Assembly (NCBI GenBank): GCA_029255685.2
Contig: CM055314.2
Location: 9,690,399 to 9,754,398 of the forward strand
DNA length: 64,000 bases
From: Silene conica
Taxonomy: Eukaryota > Streptophyta > Magnoliopsida > Caryophyllales > Caryophyllaceae
Reading direction: 5' to 3'
In this document: piece by piece, positions 1-12,558 of the stretch
Layout of the letters: the number at the start of each line of letters is the position of its first letter
How positions within the stretch are numbered: position 1 is the stretch's first letter
Translations under genes and position numbers: made by a program
The notes under the pieces: generated by a model
What the model saw: only the letters and a program-made list of their open reading frames with translations
Told to the model about the DNA's origin: nothing
The model's database searches: none

Positions 1-16
1 TATATATATATATATA
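1..16. repeat. (TA)n microsatellite, left edge
   Basis: Pure TA dinucleotides run from the window edge to the left end of the fold-back element. With the TA run at 405-520 it forms the microsatellite into which that element appears to have inserted. Confidence 0.9.
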
Positions 17-523
<507 letters not shown>

Positions 524-624
524 TTGGGATCCGGTGAGAACGATTATACGGTGCATACGGTGAGAACGAGTCACGTCCGTTGGATTAAAACACAATCAAC
601 GGTTAAGAAATACCCACAACCCAC

Positions 625-905
625 ATTCTAGATAGATTTTTTGACGGACTAGATAATTTTTTTTTTTTACCTTTTTACTTAAAATTAGATACATTTTTTT
701 ACGGAGTAAATACTTTTTTTTTTTTTTACCTTTTTACGTAAACCTATATAGATTTTTTTGACGGAGTAGATACGTTTTTTTTACTTTTTTACGTAAACCT
801 AGATATATTTTTTGACGGAGTAAATACATTTTTTTTTACTTTTTTTTACATAAACCTAGATACATTTTTTGAAGGAGTAGATACATTTTTTTTACTTTTT
901 TTACA
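625..905. repeat. ~56-bp tandem array, left part
   Basis: About five degenerate units of the form acctagatacattttttgA CGGAGTAGATAC followed by a T run and ACTTTTTTAC. The array stops abruptly at 905, where the Helitron 3' end begins, and resumes in the same phase at 38446. Confidence 0.85.
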
Positions 906-938
906 CTAGTTGTACTTCCGCGCGCGATGCGCGCGGAA
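906..938 (-). other. Helitron 3' terminus: hairpin plus CTAG
   Basis: On the minus strand: stem TTCCGCGCGC (938-929 complement), loop ATC, stem GCGCGCGGAA, spacer GTACAA, then CTAG and host T. This is the canonical Helitron 3' end, thought to act as the rolling-circle stop signal. The stem is a perfect 10-bp GC-rich pairing in an otherwise very AT-rich setting. Confidence 0.93.
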
Positions 939-1112
939 TTCCAAGGGACGTTATTTTTCATAATGTAAATATTCATAATTTCAATAAATTTTTGATATTT
1001 TGGTTCATTTCATAGTATAACTAATGAATGAAGTCTTTGAATGTGTGAATCATTTTCATGATTGTATACATATGTAATAAACTTACCATCTTCATAAAAT
1101 TTATAGTTTACA

Positions 1113-1790
1113 TCAATACTCCAACTCAGCGAAGTTAGGAGGAAAATATAGTCTTAAACGATATAACGCAAGATTTGCGAAGTTATCTAGCATAGCATAT
1201 CTAGCTGGGTCTTTTCGCAAAGACTGTATGAACTCCTTAACTTGTGTCATTTCATCAGGATTGAGCTCACGAAGGTGTTCTTGTTGGAATGGATTTTGTA
1301 GTTGACGGTAATGTACGAGAGTCTCAACTTCATCCTTTGTACGCTCGAAACACGTGCACCTTTTGTATAGGATTTTGCAACCCCTACGAATAATACGGAC
1401 ACCGTTGATGTCGTTTTGGCGCAGGAAAAGACTATATGCCGATTTAAGGAGTGGCGCACGTGGATGGAAAAGAAAATACTGACACCATCTTTTGCAAACC
1501 ATGACCATCTTTGATTTGTCGCGATTACTAAGTAGCTCAAATATCTTAGTAACTAAGTCTTCATCATTGAAAACACAGTCTTTCGGTCCTTGGTTCCGGT
1601 AGCTAGTGAACTCGACGTTTGCTAATGGCTGTAACGGGAAACTGATATTCTTTTTGTTGGAATTAATGAAATCCTCGTAATCTGCTGCGACATCATTGAC
1701 TACCCACCCCTTGCACCAATCGGCGATGATCATTCTGTTTTCTTTTAATATAATGTCTTCACCCACATATAATGTCTTAACCTGTGTCAA
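1113..1790 (-). CDS. F-box-like protein, Helitron cargo
   Basis: A single-exon frame of 225 residues, the last gene before the Helitron 3' end. An F-box-like segment lies at about residues 71-107 (DEDLVTKIFELL, then KMVMVCKRW), which fits the F-box pattern of an acidic/hydrophobic start and a VCK.W finish. F-box proteins dock on SKP1 in SCF ubiquitin ligases. The region after it is Cys- and Arg-rich (GCKILYKRCTCF). The N-terminal ~65 residues match the layout, not the sequence, of the two plus-strand F-box-like genes in this Helitron. No substrate-binding domain (LRR, Kelch) is recognised. The start chosen is the first Met at 1790. The F-box call is by eye; an unrelated helical domain is possible. 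Confidence 0.6.
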   Translation of the reverse strand: MTQVKTLYVGEDIILKENRMIIADWCKGWVVNDVAADYEDFINSNKKNISFPLQPLANVEFTSYRNQGPKDCVFNDEDLVTKIFELLSNRDKSKMVMVCKRWCQYFLFHPRAPLLKSAYSLFLRQNDINGVRIIRRGCKILYKRCTCFERTKDEVETLVHYRQLQNPFQQEHLRELNPDEMTQVKEFIQSLRKDPARYAMLDNFANLALYRLRLYFPPNFAELEY

Positions 1791-1794
1791 TGAA

Positions 1795-4700
1795 ACGATT
1801 ATGTGAGCAACTCAATTTTTATATAATAAAGTATACCTTATCCAGGTCAACATGGAAAACGGCACTGAAAACTCACAGGGTCATACAATTCGACCCTCAA
1901 CCACCATATAAACATTGTCGATGCAAACCTGGCACAATTCCTTTCCAGAGAGATGCAATCCCTTCTTCCCTGGCAATTTTTCCAACTGTACCTAACATGC
2001 CCCTATATTTCGTAAAGCAGCCGCATCTCCAACAGATTTTTTCTGAAGCTGAAGCCTAACTTTCGCAGTGTCCAAAGGGATGGTGCACACATGTAAATAA
2101 TCACTATAAGGTTATACCCCAATCAAGAGAAAGCCCAACATAAAGATAATACTCTCCGACTCTTTACTGTATTTAGATACTTACATGTATTTGTGAATTA
2201 TGAGGTCATTTAATCCATTATTGTTCTGGGCTCAAGTTAAAGATAATACTTCACTATTAATTCAAAAGTACTATTAAGACTGAATCTCCCCTAGATTATT
2301 TCCCTCGACACTGTCCTAAACGCTATATTTTCTTCAATGAGTTCAATCTTTATGAAGCTCGTATCAGTCTCAATTACCTTTATTTTATTGCGGGGCTGGT
2401 GGGTTCCCCCAATTGTCAAGCCTCATAGCTTAGAGCCAGAGACCATGTGTCTGATGTAAAAGATCTATTCAAAATAGTTGTAGTTGATTGATGCAGATGA
2501 TAATATTCCAAAAACAATTCCCTATTCAAGATCTAAGTGAAAGATGGTCTCTACAGATTTCTAGTAAACGAACCAATCCTAACCCTATTGTTCTGGGCTC
2601 AAGTTGATCAATATGCCTCCCTTTCAGCACAATATCAAATCACATGCACTAAAAAATAAAAAATATACAATCAAATCTGAAACGGTCGAATTCAAATGGA
2701 TCTTTGAGAGTAAATATAGTACGAAGTACTATATATCGTACGAGATGATATGCAAATGAACATGAAAACACAAGTAAAAAAAATAAGTGTCATAAAAGTT
2801 TACTAACTTCCTAATGGTGTTGTATTTTGCTTCTTTATTGGTATTTGATTAATGTTGTTCGTGTCTGTCTGCAAGACACAATTAACTACCACCATCAATA
2901 GCTTGAGAGTTCATAATTTCAATATTTTTGAAAGCACTTGAAACTACAATGTAAATAGGCTGTTATACACCACTCATTTGGTCATCATTTGTTTTGGTTT
3001 CCAACATCACGTTAGAATTTGTTTTCAGCTGATGCTTGATCTATCACGCACCTCCATACAACCACTCACATAAATTATCTGTATCCTACTACTACAACAC
3101 ATAAACTATGTCACCCTATACATGGCATGTTGGTAGTATTGTTATCTCCCACCCTACTCCCCTGTACTGACTCTATCAATTTTCATATCCTTGTTTTCAT
3201 ATAGTACAACCGAATAGCCAACATAATACAATTGTCCTAGTATAATATACGAAGGGATGAGAAACAGATATCCAGTTTAGATATAGTTACATGAGATTAA
3301 GGGTGCATATGAACACTATAATTCGGAAAGAAAAAGAAAGCTAATCAGCAGCATGCATCAATTCTGATTAAAGCCAGTTCTGAATTAACCACATTTTCTG
3401 CCATAATTTAGATTTTTTGAGTATTCCAGAGTGAGTAAATTAGATATCATTTATAAAAGTACATTATGAATGAACCAGATAAAAGGCCAAAAGGGTGGGC
3501 TACTGTAATATAGATGTATTTCATTATCGGTTTCATCGTCTAATGGTAGTTATTAATAATGGGGTTATCTGGAGATTTATTCGGAATTATGACTACCAAC
3601 TTTTGTAATTAGAGTTAATGATGGGGCTTCCTTACAAGATCGTCTGACGAGTGGTTTCTGATTATTAGATCACCCCAGGTACTTCTCCTATTCTAATGGA
3701 TTTGAGTGAAATATTATTAATTACACTTAGCAATGTTAGAGTAATGTACAGATACTTACAGCCAAAAGTAAGGATCCATTACCAACCCATGCTTAACTAC
3801 AGGCTATATGTATATCTACACTGTCTCTTACTCCTAACCCAGATTCGTCATCATAACCCAGATATACATTTATCATTTCTTTGATTTTGGAGAAATTGTA
3901 TGTGTATTTCAACATTAAGAACATTTTAATGCAATAGTTAATCAAGACCACAGTAGCTTAATCAATTAACACTATAGTCAATTAAACTAATCAAACTAAT
4001 CAATAATTCTCAACAAAACAATTCTAATAAATAATTACTATTAGAAATAATGTTCATGAACATATAATCGTATCACTATCATCACTGAAATTTTATGTAC
4101 AATTCATTAATACACTGTTTAGGTTGAATACATTAACAAATGAATAAACATACCTTTACGGCGGCAAATAGTGGTATGGTAATTGATGCAGTGTTTTGGT
4201 GGTGAACCTACATTCGTGTGATGGTACAGTCTGATGAAGGAGACTGTAGGTATTGATTTTTTGTTTTTTTACAAAGAGTATTTAGAAGGAGATAAGTGTA
4301 GAAATGAAAAGAGAGAAAGTGGTTTTTTTGTTTTTTTTAATTATATTAATTTAATACACGATTTTTTATTTGCAACAACACTTTCCGTCACAGGCTTGTG
4401 ATGGATACCATTTCCTCTCACAAAATACCCACTTGGTTCCCTTTATCCACTAAGGCGCTGTTAGGTAAACAGCATATTGACCCAAATTCAACATATTTGA
4501 GAGACTTAACATTTTCGACTTACCAATATGTTATTTTTTATTTGCAACAACACTGTCCGTTACAAGCTTGTGATGGATACCATTTCCTCTCACAAAATAC
4601 CCACTTTGGACTCTTAATCCACTAAGGCGCTGTTAGGTAAACAACATATTGACCTAAATTCAACATATTTGAGAGATTTAACATGTTCGACTTACCAATA

Positions 4701-6084
4701 TGTTATTTAGGGTGTTTGGTTAATGACATATTGAAATAGTATATTGGGGTCCAATATGCTATTTTACAATATGCTGCTCCTACCAGCATATTGGATTAGC
4801 ATATTAGAAAGAAAAAAATTGTTTTATTTACCCTCTTAATAAAATACTAATATTTCCTTTATATGTTTAACAAATTCACAAGTTCCTACGTTACAATATA
4901 TAACTGAGTTTTTGCACGTTTCTTGATTACAATAACTGAGTTTCTAAATTGGATATATATTAAAATTTAAATGTAAATTAAGCACTTTTAAAAAATTTCT
5001 CAATATTAGTGAATTTGATTATAAATTTGAGTACTTCATTCTAAACAAACGATTTTAAACGCATCAATGATTTCATAATTAAGATGTATACGTAGTAATT
5101 TATATGTGGATAACTACTTGTATATTTTTTAAAAGATATTGAGTAATTTTAAAATTCAAACGAGGATGTATAAACAGAAACGGAAAGTAAAAACGAGGAA
5201 GTAAGATACGGTAATGAAATGAGAAAAAGCCAAAGAAAAGACTAATCATTAATTAGCATGCGTATAGGACATTGCTGTGCTGTTTATCTTAAAGGTCTTA
5301 TGCATCATGGTAACTATACCTTCAGTTTAGTGACAAACATTAAACACCATTTGTCAAAAGAAAAGAGGGCTTAACACTACTAATGAACTAAATGATTAAA
5401 TTGCACATTATAGTAAATTACATTATGTTTTAAATGTATTCTACATTTTATTACTACACAATCATCTGTGACGGATAGTGTGAATTATGTCATAATAGTG
5501 CGTTAATTATCCCAATTAAAATACCTTTCCGTCCTTGCCTCCAAACATGACTTAGTCAAACATACCACCCCCGTTTGGCATCTCACACGAGAAAAGTTCA
5601 TAAACTTCCACTAAGGTAAAAGGTAACAGTTGCTTAACACGTTTGTATTAACACATTTATTAACGTGAATATTTTTACTAAACATTATTAAAAGTTTTAA
5701 GCATTGTACATTCTTAGAAAATTAATTACGGTAAATCAGATCAGTTCATACATGACTATATTTTGTCTTATAAATTAACAATAATACGATAATTTGGACG
5801 AAACATTTATTAAAATAAGAATAAAAGCGTTTCAACTCATATCGTCGCTATACGGAAATACGCGATTTAAGATAAGTACGGATGTAATGGTAATAATTAC
5901 ATAGACCATTAGCTGCTAAACTAAATGACGGCTATAATGCCCTTACGTTTCCCTAAACTATCTGATTAGACACTACTGTTCCGTGTAATTACTACGGGTA
6001 GCTGTTATTCTCCAACCTTCATCATGCATACTCCATTCTGATCATTGTCCCTACTCACATTCCCAAAACTCGTGCACATCTAAA
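1795..6084. other. Long non-coding stretch inside the Helitron
   Basis: This 4.3-kb AT-rich stretch has no convincing gene. It holds a 20-base direct repeat (TATTGTTCTGGGCTCAAGTT near 2219 and 2587), a 172-bp tandem duplication at 4364-4707 and a neighbouring GGTGTTTGG-type end (about 4711) like those of small hAT-type elements. The 91-residue frame at 1784-2059 and other short frames show no family motif. Confidence 0.6.
4364..4707. repeat. 172-bp tandem duplication
   Basis: Two near-identical copies begin with TTTTTTATTTGCAACAACAC and end in TTACCAATATGTTATTT. Each contains AAGGCGCTGTTAGGTAAACA. They differ at only a few positions, so the duplication is fairly recent. Confidence 0.85.
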
Positions 6085-6591
6085 ATGGTGAAACCCTGTG
6101 GAAAAGTAATATACTTTAACGATGATGATAAGCCAGAATTCGTCGAACAATACGTTAATTGGAAAAAAAGTCAGTTTCAGTCCACCACCTTATTTTCAAA
6201 AGTAACTGTTGAAGAGGAAGTGCCCTTTGGCAGCAGACCTCATCACCCATTCCTCAGTTTACCAGAACTTACTGATCATGTCTTCAACAAGCTCGATAGG
6301 CAAGGCAAAAGGAGTATGGCGGAGGTTTGTAAGGCATGGGCAGGACAGTATCTTGTTGGTACATAAACATCTAAGGTTGACCTAGATTATGATCATGAAC
6401 TTGTGATGGAAAATCGTGGAAATCAGATATGGGTGACCAGAAACCAGAGGATGGTGTCAATCTCCTGCTCATGCAAGCCACCAAAGTCGAAAGCTAAGAA
6501 GAGAAAGGGACGTTACAGGAGGGGTAGCAGCTCAAAGTATGCGTATGTTGAGAAGTCTGGCAGCGAGGGGTACTATGACTCTGATTGCTGA
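6085..6591 (+). pseudogene. F-box-like gene copy 1, with one in-frame stop
   Basis: This is a close relative of the gene at 32274. Both share RHHPFLSLPEL / PHHPFLSLPEL, GKRSMAEVCKAWAG and the exact C-terminus GSEGYYDSDC. The frame opens at 6085 and meets TAA at 6364. It then continues in the same frame to the shared C-terminus at 6591, so one stop replaces a Ser codon of the other copy just after LVGT. The F-box-like segment lies at about residues 55-88. It is plus-strand, against the direction of most Helitron genes. A 93-residue product holding just the F-box-like part could still be made; a role for it is not shown. Confidence 0.7.
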
Positions 6592-6599
6592 GTCTGCTA

Positions 6600-7450
6600 A
6601 TAAGGTATCCGGTAATCTTTCTGAATATACATCTGTTATGTTTATAGCTAATGTAATGCAAGATTTTATACTTGTTTTTGAGTTAAGCACCTTTCTTTTG
6701 GCTGCATTATTTCAATTTGGACTGCTCATAACATTGTTTTATTTTCAATTATTACTGCAATTTATTTGACAACAAGCTAATACGTTTGCAACCTGTAATA
6801 TTACTTCGTTAGAATTTAGGGATTATACCATAATCAGTAGGTAAGTTGGGAGATTGATTGTTTCTCCTGGATGATGATAGAACCTGGCGATGTGTATATG
6901 GTTAAGTTTCTCTTGTGTTTATGATTTTAGCGATTTGAATTTGTCTTTTGATCAGGAGGAACTCGTGAACATATACGTCTGTTCGTAGTAGATAAACTTC
7001 TGTGTGGCATATTACTTTTAGTTTAGTGTGCTATGTTATTGGGGTTTTGTTGGTAATCTTCAACCATTAACAACTTCCTTTTGATAATAGTGTTATATAT
7101 TAAGCTGTGTATTGGAGCTATACAGGCGTGGGTGTCACCAGATTGGATTTCAACAGTACTGTTTACGATTTCATTGAGCAAGACACTCAATGTCATTATT
7201 GGACACCGAAACAATAGGCATACGATTTATGGTCTTAGTCTTTTGTAGCTACAAACCATGGAGCATTTTAAGTTACTAAATTAGAATATATAGATGAACT
7301 TGTAATATAAAGAGTTCAGGTTGACATGCCTTTGTTAACTAAACAGACATTAATTGTGCATACTATGAGCACTATAACAGCAAAAGATAAACGGGTAACA
7401 TAGATAGAGTTCATGTTGACACTGATTGTTAATTTGGAGTAGTCACTGGT
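6600..7450. other. Non-coding, Helitron interior
   Basis: AT-rich sequence downstream of F-box-like copy 1. From about 7300 it becomes the 3' flank of a duplicated RPA exon and matches 8165-8345. No gene is supported. Confidence 0.6.
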
Positions 7451-7452
7451 TC

Positions 7453-7887
7453 TTAATTTGGGGTAGAGAGTACTGCAGACGGGGATCCTGTCTTCTCCTT
7501 CCTACACTTCCTTTTTGGGAGTTGTGGGTGTGACAAAGTTATTGCCACATCTTTCCCTGAATCAACAATTGTTGGATAGCTTGGAATCACAGGCTGGTCA
7601 TCTTTAGCAGACTCATCACTACCAATTGTAGACATACTCTCGTCATGGTCTGTATAATCAGTAGGTTTTAGGTGTTTGATGTTAACATCCCCAACATGCT
7701 GGCTTTCTAGTGTGGTTCCTTCATTTGTTTGTTCCACAGTGATTTCAGGACCACTGCTCTCAGCACTCACTACGACACGCTTTATTATCCATTGCAGCAC
7801 ATTATTGGTTGACAGGCTATTAGCTGGAGCTAATGGGTTGCTCAAATTATTATGCATGCAGAAATTAAGAAGTACGAAAGAAAACAA
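7453..7887 (-). pseudogene. Duplicated last exon of the RPA70-like gene
   Basis: This open stretch parallels the last exon of the RPA70-like gene directly upstream (8346-8753). Shared features are APAN.LSTNN.LQW, QHVGDVNI / QNVGDVSI, TDHDE/TDHDD and LPKRKC.KEK near the end. The copy extends 11 residues further before its stop. About 180 bases of 3' flank are duplicated too, so one unit of roughly 0.6 kb was copied in tandem. It could serve as an alternative terminal exon, since an acceptor-like site precedes it, or be a dead copy. The tail is acidic then basic (KRKC.KEK), a possible nuclear signal. Confidence 0.65.
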
Positions 7888-7911
7888 ATCCTAAACCCCA
7901 AAGTTACATAC

Positions 7912-8041
7912 TTAATGCATACATGGGTTGCTCAAAGAATTACTTGACACAAAGCCTTTCAAAGCTCAAGTAGCTCCGGAGCTACTTGAGCACAATAAAG
8001 AATTCTTTGAACAATTTGAGCAACCAATGTATGCATTAATT
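7912..8041. repeat. Large imperfect inverted repeat with a perfect 28-bp palindrome
   Basis: The arms TAATGCATACATGGGTTGCTCAAAGAATT and its near-complement at 8009-8041 flank a perfect 28-bp palindrome at 7964-7991 centred on CTCCGGAG. It lies between the two copies of the RPA last exon. It may mark the rearrangement that made the duplication, or act as a hairpin in single-stranded Helitron intermediates. Confidence 0.85.
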
Positions 8042-8345
8042 TTCTATTGTAGATAGGAATTGTGGATCACGTCAAGTTTCTAAGCTATGGTCTTATACTA
8101 TTGGACGTAGGAATTGTGGATCACCTCAAGTTACTAAGCCAACATACATAGTTAAATATGTAATGTAAATAGTTCGTGTTGACATGTATCTGTCAACTAA
8201 ATAGTCCTTTATTGTGCATACTATAAGCACTACAACAGCAAAAGTTAACTTCTTAATATAGATAGACTTCATGTTGATGATAGATATTAATTCGAGTAGA
8301 CACTGGTTATTAGGTTGGCGTAGACAGAACAGCAGTTGGGGATCC

Positions 8346-11300
8346 TTACTTCTCCTTCTTACATTTCCTCTTTGGAAGTTGTTGGTGTGGCAAACTTACT
8401 GCCACATCTTTCCCTGGGTCAACAATTGTTAGATTACCTGGAGACACAGGCTGATCATTGTTACCACCCTCATCAACAACTGTCGTAGACGTACGGTCGT
8501 CATGATCAGTGTCATGAGCAGGGGTGTGATGTGTGATGCTAACATCCCCAACATTCTGGTTGTCCTGTGTGATCTCTACACTCTGTTGTTCCCCACTGAT
8601 GTCAGTACTTGTGCTGTCAGGACTCACTATGACACGCTTCATAGTCCACTGCAGTATATTGTTGGTTGACAGTGTATTAGCTGGAGCTACTTGGGCTTTG
8701 AAAGGCGTAGTATCAAGTAACCGTTTGAGTGTTGAAAAGGTTGGCTCGTCAGACTACCAAGCAATACACCAGTTATTATTAAGAGTCAAATTACTTTTAA
8801 AATGAATTGAAATAAAATTACACTCACATTGTGCTTCATATGAAATATATCAGATGCCGACATTCTGAATAGCTGTTCAGTAGTTTCTGTAAAGACGGTA
8901 AAGGATAGTGTTCCAGTGCCATCTGTTACATCACAATTGAAAGTGACCCTGCATTTCATGCGAACATTAGGTGTGGAATTTTAAGACTGAATTTTAGCAA
9001 GTCTAGTATCAGTTGGTACTGATTCCTACTTAAAATGTTTTATGTAATAATAGAGCTAAGAATGATTATCAAATGATCAGGAATCTTACTTCGGTTCTGG
9101 GGTGCAGTTAGGTTTGGCGCAGGTGTCACAGGTGTAGGTATTTCCTGGTTGTATGTTTGTCCGCTTTGAACAGTTTGAGCATCCCATGTATGCATTTATT
9201 TTATCAAAATCAACATCTGGTATTGTTACCTCTAACCAATGGCGCTCATCTTGCAAAGTCGTTTTGGCCTGATCATGGAATGTAAGACACATAAGCATAT
9301 GTATTAAACAGCTGTTAACTGATTACTCCTAATAAGTACAAGTATATAATTTGCGTTAATGTAATTACGCTGGTTATTTTAAGCCTATTTGTAGTATAAG
9401 ACCTCATTCATGTTTGAACTATTGTGTGATATTTGCAACATTCTGTACTAATATAGGACTGCTGACATGGTCCAGTTGTGAATATGGCGCAGGTAATTAT
9501 GCAGTATTTTGGATACCTTTTTGGAACGGAGGGTTGAAATGGTCGCTGTACTGTCAGCTAGCACAGGCGCCTTCACACTCAAAACTCTGCTTTGTAATTT
9601 TGTCAATGCCATAACGTGGCTAGTCATCCTGCACACTCAGGTAGATCAATTGTAAGAAAGAATACATTTTGTCTAGAAGGTATGTTGCTTGCTCAGGTGA
9701 AGTTTAGTTTAGTACCATGCTTTAAGAGCATCAGCTTTATCACCGTCAGGTGAGTGAACAAAGACAGTAGAAGTAGATGTACTCATCGAAAAGCCTGGTC
9801 CATTTGAAACTGTATTAGAATAGTTCTGAATGTCTTATTGATGCAAACTAAGCTAGTATTTTGAGAATTTGCAAAACATTAATCTACAAAATGCATTATA
9901 AAAATATTAATCATGACCACCAGAACCTTTGTGCATTGTTACTCTGAGGGCGGTTATACCAACTGCCTTGAATTTACCAGGTTGTGGCATTAGTATAGTG
10001 CAGTCATCCTGTACGAGATCGTCCCAAACCGAGATGGACAGAGGTTGTGTAGTACTGCAAGAGCATTAACATTAGCATTAGCAACAATACGATATTAGAT
10101 GTTATGATTATACAGAACAATATGGAGTCTAAATTTTCAAAGCATCTGGGATTAGTCACCTCTGGTCGATTACTATGATTTCACGCACAGATGTTTCACG
10201 GGACTTTGATGTGACAATTTTACGTGGCTGATCTTCTACAAAGAGGACAACAGCTACTATGTCTACAAGGCATTTGAGGGATGCTAGTGAGAGGCTGATT
10301 ATAAACAGAACTTATTGTTAATACATGCAATATATGTAGATAGGTTGCGATTCTGAAATTTACCAAACATCTCACTGTAGTCAGGTGCACGAGGTATTTG
10401 GGAAATTGGGCGATAGTCAATATCAGCACATCCACTATCAACTTCGACAGGCATGATAATGGTACGTTTATTGAAAGACATCTGACAGTCCATCTCAGAT
10501 TCATTTGACTTATACTCAGGTTTTATAGGGCTTATGATAGCATTTGATATTTCATATTTCTGATTGCGCTTTATAGCATCCTCATATATATCCACTTGAT
10601 CAGCAAAAAGAGCAGCATGCATTTTGTTTCCCTGCCCAAAACATGTCGAAAAGCCTACCTTAACAAACACGGTATTTAATTTGTTCATAGATCATATAGG
10701 AATTAGTTCACCAAGAACTAACAACGTCAACATAGGATTATAAATAGACAGTACACTTGAAAAATAATGTATTAGGAAATTCAACAGAATCCATTAATGT
10801 GATATATTTTGAAACAGAATGACATTAGTTGATGATACTCACTTCGAAGATTGCATCTTTTTATAAAAAAAGTAGTCTATGAGCAACTATGCTATAGTAT
10901 ATAATGTGAAGAAATTCACTCAAGGTTACAACCACCATTAGCTGGAGTATATGTATCTGTGTTACAAAAATCCTATTAATTGTTAAGAATAGGAATGGTT
11001 ATTGATGTATAACCACTGTCAAAATACTCCTTTTTTAGAGGAGTATACTAAAACATTCATCAATTAGAAGTAATTATATATGCATTAGTCCTGATATGAA
11101 GCCTTATCAATTGGCTAGAACATGACCCATATTATGGAAGCTATCTGCAATGTATCCTTGATATATAAGAAGAAGTTATCAAATTTGCATAAATGAGTTC
11201 AATTACCTTATCATCTTCGAATAACAAGCTTTGATATTGCACCTTAACAGGGGATGACTTTGGACGACGTTTCTCAACCACTCTCACATTGACTTTGTAG

Positions 11301-11350
11301 TTCTTGGAAGTGTCAGATAACTCATTGAGGTAAACTTTCTGGTGTTTCAT
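8346..11350 (-). CDS. RPA70-like single-strand DNA-binding protein A (nine exons)
   Basis: Exons with GT..AG borders are readable at 11350-11207, 10631-10364, 10262-10160, 10054-9927, 9809-9716, 9628-9517, 9268-9090, 8949-8828 and 8753-8346. They give the RPA1 order: N-terminal OB strand (NVRVVEKRRP..LLFEDDK), DBD-A-like exon with GNKMHAALFADQ, DBD-B-like exons (DIVAVVLFVEDQ, SISVWDDL), then a C-terminal OB fold with a zinc ribbon (CSNC..CDTC) and the CDVTDGTGTLSFTVF block. The tail is acidic then basic (LPKRKCKKEK). Exons 1-7 join in phase. Exon 8 needs a one-base change in a T run to stay in frame, so the copy may be decaying or the base may be a sequence error. RPA70 coats single-stranded DNA; plant Helitrons often carry such genes. 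Confidence 0.8.
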
Positions 11351-11359
11351 TCTGTTGTA

Positions 11360-12550
11360 GGAAGTTATTATTAAGTGTGTATTAAATACAATGGAATAAA
11401 TTACTTAAAAGGATATCTAATAGTCTTATAACTAATATAAAATTTATACATTTGCATAATTATATGATGCCTTAACACCATCGTTTTTTTCAGTTGCTAA
11501 TGCCATCAAAAAGACAGAATCGCTCAGTTACAAATTCATACCTGGAAAAGGTGTGTTGGAAAATTAGATATGTTAGATTGAGGAAAGGTATGGTGAAATA
11601 TCAGATGGTTATTAATAGTGTAATTTTTTACATAATAAACTTGGAGTGTAGTATTAGTGAAGGTCCATACCAAAATATGTACAGTGGTGGTTGCTGAGAA
11701 TGTGTACTATGCACAGTTATTTGCGTGAAGTTGTCTAACTTGGTACATTATAGGGGTATGGTGTATGTACTAACTTTCCATGATTTAGGGGATTGAAAAT
11801 CCCATCAAATTTGTAGTATCATTGTAAATATTAGCACCAAGAAATATGAGGTTAATAATATGTTTTTTTATACTGGACAATGCTGTTCTTTTTTTGTCAA
11901 TGGCTTGATTAGTTTGTTGTGTATGTCTTTATGTAATATACAATGTGTATTCCCAATTACCATTGGATGGTATCACTGTACATGAATTATGGGCGTTTCT
12001 GTTTAGTTCTGTTTGTGAAGCTAAGTAGTTAATCAGATGTTGTGTGGAACAATTAGATGCAATTTAAGAGTTATACTTGTATGGATTTATCATTACTTAG
12101 TTACCACCAACACTTGATAGTAATGGTGTAAATTTAAATTCTTGACTATAATAATGCATGAGTTACACTTAACATTACATTCAACACCAAATTCCGAATT
12201 TAATTTCTGAATCAGCGACAGTTTGATACAAGTGCAACTTAAGATGGTTGTTCAGCGACATATTGGATTTCAGTACCGTATAGAACACTAAAGCATATGA
12301 CAATTAACAGATGAATAATTAGTTGCTAAAACTTGTCCACAATATTCATCAGCAGTCGTTATAAGCAGCAAAACAGTGTTCCTTTGCGTTACAGTACATC
12401 CAACCATCGATGCGCACAATGTAATAACAACCTAGGGTGGTGTAATAACACAAATGTTTTTTGCTTGAACTATATACATCCGACCAGTGCTGTAAATGGT
12501 TTGAGCTGCTGTAGCCAAATATCAAAAGTACGGACGCAAGGCCAACTGCC
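11360..12550. other. Spacer between RPA-like A and the helicase end
   Basis: About 1.2 kb of AT-rich sequence holding the 5' side of RPA-like A and the 3' side of the helicase frame, both minus strand. No further gene, repeat or clear promoter box is seen. Confidence 0.6.
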
Positions 12551-12558
12551 ATTAGATG

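Noticed and set aside
1784-2059. 91-residue plus-strand frame overlapping the F-box-like gene start
   Set aside because: No motif. It overlaps the upstream region of the minus-strand gene and looks like chance.
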